Positions 59,691 to 64,000 of a DNA stretch of 64,000 bases are shown piece by piece (position 1 is the first letter of the stretch; the number at the start of each line of letters is the position of its first letter). This DNA comes from Pelobates cultripes (lineage: Eukaryota > Chordata > Amphibia > Anura > Pelobatidae): NCBI GenBank assembly GCA_933207985.1, contig OW240924.1, forward strand, positions 72,765,236-72,829,235. Direction: 5' to 3'. The notes under the pieces were generated by a model, which had not been told where the DNA came from, did no database searches, and saw only the letters and a list, made by a program, of their open reading frames with translations. A program made the position numbers and the translations under genes.

Positions 59691-59699
59691 TAGAAAATT

Positions 59700-60800
59700 T
59701 AGTATTGTTTATACACTTTCTAAAATGATTGTGCCTTGTTTTAATAATATTTCACAGTTAGCATTTAGCAAAATATAGTGTATGCAGATGAATATTGCCC
59801 CATTTTTAGTATGTGAACTGTCTAGTAAGGTTCTCAAAAGCAAAAGCTAGGTGAAAAAGGATTTTAAAAAATGCTGCAACTAATTTGCCTCATGAGAAAA
59901 AGTATTAAGACAGTGATTTACGTGGCAATTAGAGGTTCCAGCTTAAGTAGCCAAGAGCAAATTGAAACAAAGTAAAACGAGGCTGGAGCATGGACCTCCG
60001 GCGATTATGTACGGGCCGCTGCTTATGCTTGTGCTTCTTCCTCCACAATGCCATGCAGGGGATACCCTGTAGAATGGATGCCTAGCATATTTGACCCCGA
60101 AACATACCCTGGGAGGCATGATACAGAGGTGTAGCGTTATTCATTTGAGGAACTTCACCCAAAACTGAGCATTAGTGCTCAAAAGACTGAAGAAATGAGT
60201 CCAACTAGGAGGGCAGCTGTGTGGAGACATGCAGAGAAGCAGGTCACATCTCATATAGTAGGCCTGAATCATCCAATCCATGTGCAATTACTAGAGTCTC
60301 TCAGAAGAGGCCATGAGAGATCATTAATGGAGACCAGGATATTCTCCGCCAGACCAAAGGGGGCATGTGTGGGGACAGGGCTCAGAGACCAGCTAGTACA
60401 CAGCCAGGGCAGAGGATAGGCCGCTTCCACTGCCTCAGCAACATCCACATGCCGCAGTGAAGCCAAATACGGGTGTTGTCCTCTGGATCCAGTAAGTTTC
60501 AGACCAAATACTCGTCAGAGCAGTCCTCTGGATCAATAGTATTTTTGACGTTTGATAGGATTAGTTATATGCTTTTAATGAGGAGCTCCAGCCATGTGAG
60601 ACTATGTTGGTCAGCTGTTAGGCACCACCCCCACATTTTTATACATTTTATTAACAAAATACCTTATTTAAAAACAGCCCTTTTAATTACAAAGTGGATT
60701 TTACCAACTTCGAAGCACATTTAATGTCGGTATTTGTCCACCTGGTAAGTGGTTTATTATTCAATCACACATTGTACCCACATTTTAAGACAGTACATTG
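59700..60800. other. Rest of intron 6, nothing assignable
   Basis: A GC-richer part at 59990-60480 contains a plus-strand frame (60195-60419) without recognisable motifs. It may be an old retroelement piece. Confidence 0.4.
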
Positions 60801-60809
60801 TTAACTTAC

Positions 60810-60842
60810 TTGTAGAGAGAGCATAGTTGGAGTTGTTATTTC
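60810..60842 (-). CDS. MHC class I heavy chain, first cytoplasmic-tail exon
   Basis: A 33-bp exon between acceptor 'tctattttag' and donor 'gtaagt'. It is in phase 1 on both sides and encodes GNNNSNYALST. The single Tyr in the tail (NYAL) is in the place where class I tails usually carry a Tyr-based sorting signal. Length and phase fit the usual short tail exons. Confidence 0.85.
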
Positions 60843-60939
60843 CTAAAATAGAAAGAACGAAATTACAAACAGAATAAAATAGTTATACATAAAATGAAAC
60901 TCTACATTGGGAGTTATTTAATTAGTTTCTGACACTTAC

Positions 60940-61041
60940 CAGCACCCCGGCGCTTCCATATTACAACAAGAGCAGTAACCAGGACAATCACTGAGACACA
61001 CAAAGCCATGACAATATATATTGTTGCATCCTTCGTGGGTT
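60940..61041 (-). CDS. MHC class I heavy chain, connecting peptide and transmembrane exon
   Basis: A 102-bp exon between acceptor 'cttctttaacag' and donor 'gtaagt', phase 1 at both ends. It encodes KPTKDATIYIVMALC, continues hydrophobically through VSVIVLVTALVVIW, and ends KRRGA. That is a single membrane span of about 23 residues followed by a basic stop-transfer cluster. This is the standard layout of class I exon 5. Confidence 0.95.
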
Positions 61042-61793
61042 CTGTTAAAGAAGAGAGACGTAGTTTGTGGAAGAAAATGGAGTAGAGATGATGTCATGTA
61101 GATAATGTACAGCTGTTTAAAATTCCAAACCAACAAACAGCTTTAGGATCTTTGAATACAGAGATCCCAGGATACAGCCTTAGAGCTATGAGACTTTTTA
61201 TTTCAATGTGGAAGAAACAAGACACTTTAATTAGTACAAGACTTGTTTCAATTAAAATTAATTGTTAAAAAATACCTTACAAGCTTCAACTCTCATAGGA
61301 TTCTCAGTAAGAAAGGGGAGCTAATTAAATGTATTGGGGTTTGTAAAAATACCTGAACTTTGGACAACATAGCGAATTTGATAAATATATATTTTTTTAA
61401 ATTCAACCCAAATAGGGCACAGCTGGGTTAGTTTGGCCCGAATGTTGCAATTCGGTTTTCAGTATCCCACAACCTCTGGCCTAGCAACCCATAGAATTAA
61501 ATTGTGGAGGGATTACTTAAAAGTATGAAACATCTCGGTATAAGAGTCGAGCCCTAAATGTGAGTAATACTGAGAAGCCTTGAGGATAGCATGATTGAAG
61601 AAGTGTCCATGGAAACTGTTTTTCTGGTAATTTGCTCATTTGCCTATTTGTAACATTTATTCAAAATCTATATACAAGAATTGTACAATAACCCTAACAC
61701 TGAGAATAACAGGAATCGAGCAACCCCAGAAGGTCACGCTGACATTTTATGGTTCCAATGTATCTCTAGGTTCATGAATTATAGGACACTTAC

Positions 61794-62066
61794 TCCATGT
61801 CAAGATACGAGTTTCCGTTTGACTGCTGTGATCAATATGACAGGAATAGCTGTCCCCATCTTTGGACAGAATGTGTATAGAAGCTTGGACCTGGTATGTT
61901 CCATCAGTGTTGGGCAGGATGTACTGGTCATCTTGACAAGGAACCTCTTCTCTGTGATTTCTCATCCACTTGACATCAATATCTCGGGGGTAAAATCCAT
62001 AGGCATGGCAGTGTAGGGTTATGCCATTGTCCGTTGTCTTCTCAGAAATGTTTATCTCTGGAAGAA
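61794..62066 (-). CDS. MHC class I heavy chain, alpha-3 (immunoglobulin-like) exon
   Basis: The alpha-3 domain is a C1-set immunoglobulin fold that packs against beta-2-microglobulin and contacts the co-receptor. The 273-bp exon follows acceptor 'tattttctttag' and ends at donor 'gtaagt', phase 1 to phase 1. Key features are LPEINIS at the start, the first disulphide Cys in LHCHAYGFYPRDIDVKW, the second in SYSCHIDHSS, and the closing RILTW. An additional unpaired Cys occurs in EEVPCQDD, in the loop region near where mammalian class I binds CD8. It is one codon shorter than the usual 276-bp exon 4. Confidence 0.97.
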
Positions 62067-62813
62067 CTAAAGAAAATACAACACAAACAAGATAGGTAGA
62101 GAACTAAAGTATGGTTGACAGTGATTTATCATGCCTTATTCTCCAGGGTTGACTGTGCATTTTCTCCAAGTTCCCACCATTCATTTAGCATACAACTGCC
62201 CTTTCCATTTGCCTCTTGCCAAACTATTTCAGGATGTTCCAACTGGTTTTCTGCATTGTCAATCTAATGGACAGTTGCTTTAAATTAATCACAGATAACC
62301 ACACTCCAATCACGGGATTATTTTCACTATAATGACAAACCAATCAGTTCTAGATCAGATTTCACAAGTTCCCTCTCCCTAGTAACCGCACATTGAACTT
62401 TTCTGCCACACATATCTCTGTTCTTGACACCCCAAGATATATATCAAGAAAATATTTTTAGGTCTCACTGCATTTCAAACTCACAAACTCATATTTTCAC
62501 CCTAGACGCATCACCCATTCAACTGCATCAATTCTGGCAAAATCAACAAAAACCAAGAAGTCTACATAGAATGAGAGTCTAAAATAAAAAGTATTAGCCA
62601 ATACTAATGAGCAGTTGTATAACTAGAACCACCAAAATGCCCTTTGGTGAAAGGGTATCCTTAGATAAATTTCCAAAATATTTTAAGCCATCTTCCACAA
62701 GGACATAAGGCTAGTGAGTACTGTACTAACAAAATACAGCATATATATTATGTACAGTGCAGTAGGACAATACAGTATAGTACTTTGTGAAAAATAACCA
62801 ATTGCTTCCTCAC

Positions 62814-63089
62814 CTTTCCTTTCGAGGTTCTCTTTTCCAGAACGGATGTATTTCTTCAGTGACTCGATACACTGCTCTTGCAGGTAATTTTTCATTCTCT
62901 CTGCCTCATTTGTTTCAGTGTTCCATTTCTGAGCAATGGTCTCTGCTTCTGGAAGGGAAGCTGTGTGGATAACTCTTTCTAAATCTAGGGCCATGAACTC
63001 TTTTCCATCATATCCATCAAGATCATAGCCACTAATGCTGCCATTGTCATGGAGCTCACAGCCGTACATCCACTGAAGTGTATGGAATC
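62814..63089 (-). CDS. MHC class I heavy chain, alpha-2 exon
   Basis: The alpha-2 domain forms one helix and half of the floor of the peptide-binding groove. The exon is 276 bp, the canonical length, between acceptor 'ttatttgcag' and donor 'gtgagg', phase 1 at both ends. It begins FHTLQWMYGCEL and contains the two disulphide cysteines (YGCEL and EQCIESL). Of the conserved peptide-terminus residues, counted on human class I, Lys146, Trp147, Tyr159 and Tyr171 appear present, position 143 looks like Ile instead of Thr, and position 167 is Ser instead of Trp. There is one extra residue between the Trp147 and Tyr159 equivalents, as I recall for some non-mammalian class I. Classical versus non-classical status cannot be decided without the alpha-1 exon. 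Confidence 0.97.
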
Positions 63090-63701
63090 CTGCAAATAAC
63101 GTGAAAGTTTAACAGAGTTACATCGTGTATCTAAGAGTAGTGAAGCAATTAAAAATGAAAGATATTGGTGCTACAAAGACTCTGATCTAATTAAATGGCT
63201 ACATAATCCATGGTAAGTAAAGTGTCAGAATAATCTTCATTTTATGCACCGTTGTAGTTAAAGATAATGGTATCAATTTTGGGTATATCCAATTTATTTT
63301 TCTTCACACATTCAGTTTCTAAACTTTGGGACAAAAAGCATGATCTCTTTTATGTTGCAACCTTACGCCATCCTGTCTATCCATAGTTTGAAGTGTGGGA
63401 TATACTATTTGAAGGATCTCTCATATTTTCACGGACAAATTAAAGCAAAATCAGCCCATATTAAATTATAACTTCCCCAAGTTGCTCAGATGAGGGAAAT
63501 TCCTATCGACTAAGAATTCTAAGAATCTTCAGAATTATTTACTGAAGTGTTAATTGCTAGGAAAAATGTAAAATGAATAGAACATTTTAGACAAACTCGA
63601 AAACATAGCTTACTTACTTATTACTGTGAATTCCTTGACATTTCACACTTTGTAGAATTATAAAATAACCAAGTTGTGACTGTACCACAGTTATTTTAGC
63701 C
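63090..63701 (-). other. Intron 2 of the class I gene
   Basis: AT-rich intron sequence. No alpha-1 exon is seen before the MITE at 63706 or the window end. Confidence 0.7.
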
Positions 63702-63705
63702 TTAA

Positions 63706-64000
63706 AGGACCACTATAGGCACTCAGATCACTTCAGCTCAATGATGTGGTCTGGGTGCTAGGTCCCTCTAGGGTTAACCCTGCAGCTGTAAACATAGCAG
63801 TTTCAGAGAAACGCTTTCCTATGGACTGATTGCCGCGCATGCGCATTCAGCGCTGACATCGGGAGAGGGAGGATATTTCCCCAGCATAGAGGGAGCCCAG
63901 CGCTGGAGAAAGGTAAGTGATTAACTCCTTTCCTCCCCCTTCAGCCCGGCAGGAGTGGGACTCTGTGGTGGAGTTTGTTTTCCTGGCACTATAGTGGTCC
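63706..64000. mobile_element. TTAA-flanked MITE (Kolobok-like), runs to window edge
   Basis: TTAA at 63702-63705 precedes 'aggaccactatagg'. The inverted right end 'ctatagtggtcc' stops at base 64000, about one base short of the element's end. It is the same family as 31441-31859, with an internal deletion, and lies in intron 2 of the class I gene. Confidence 0.9.

Larger units (their letters stand above)
57807..63089 (-). other. Class I MHC gene, span of the exons seen
   Basis: Five exons follow each other with conserved GT-AG borders and uniform phase 1, giving an uninterrupted product from alpha-2 to the tail stop. Introns within the span are 747 bp (62067-62813), 752 bp (61042-61793), 97 bp (60843-60939) and about 3 kb (57849-60809). 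Leader and alpha-1 exons must lie to the right of the window, so promoter elements are not visible. Nothing in the visible part indicates a pseudogene. No neighbouring antigen-processing gene is present in this window. Confidence 0.93.

Overview
This is vertebrate nuclear DNA, most likely from a frog (anuran). The basis is split class I MHC exons of non-mammalian type, TTAA-flanked Kolobok-like MITEs, L1/Tx1-like, CR1-like and L2-like LINEs, a Tc1 relic, and a LINE ending in a TTACATAG repeat. No species can be named with confidence. There is no bacterial or operon structure, and a 100-base N gap sits at 7497-7596.

The only firmly supported host gene is a class I MHC heavy-chain gene on the minus strand at the right edge. 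Its alpha-2, alpha-3, transmembrane and two cytoplasmic-tail exons lie at 63089 down to 57807. All splice sites are GT-AG and all exon joins are phase 1. The signal peptide and alpha-1 exons lie beyond base 64000. A short minus-strand reading frame with a nearby AATAAA (4975-5148) may be the last exon of an unidentified gene, and an open frame at 56302-56573 may be another exon.

The rest is a mosaic of mobile elements. 1-2633 is a decayed L1-like ORF2. 2637-2999 and 34510-35055 are L2/CR1-type reverse transcriptase pieces. 7693-9287 is a dead Tc1 transposon. 10925-11345 is another reverse transcriptase piece. 15499-16608 and 53146-54912 are non-autonomous elements with hAT-like 8-bp target duplications. 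20868-22405 is a foldback element of permuted and inverted units. 22980-24790 is a chain of about 20 consecutive stem-loops. 28291-28766 is a solo LTR with a 5-bp duplication. 31441-31859 and 63706-64000 are TTAA MITEs.

38676-50282 is a nest of retroelements. Three copies of one LTR family are present: one is split by a CR1-like LINE, and one is split by a 5-kb L1 insertion that still shows its 15-bp target duplication. The L1 there keeps an open reverse transcriptase frame. Minisatellites (CA, CT and C-rich) fill much of 20.1-20.9 kb and 52.5-55.2 kb.
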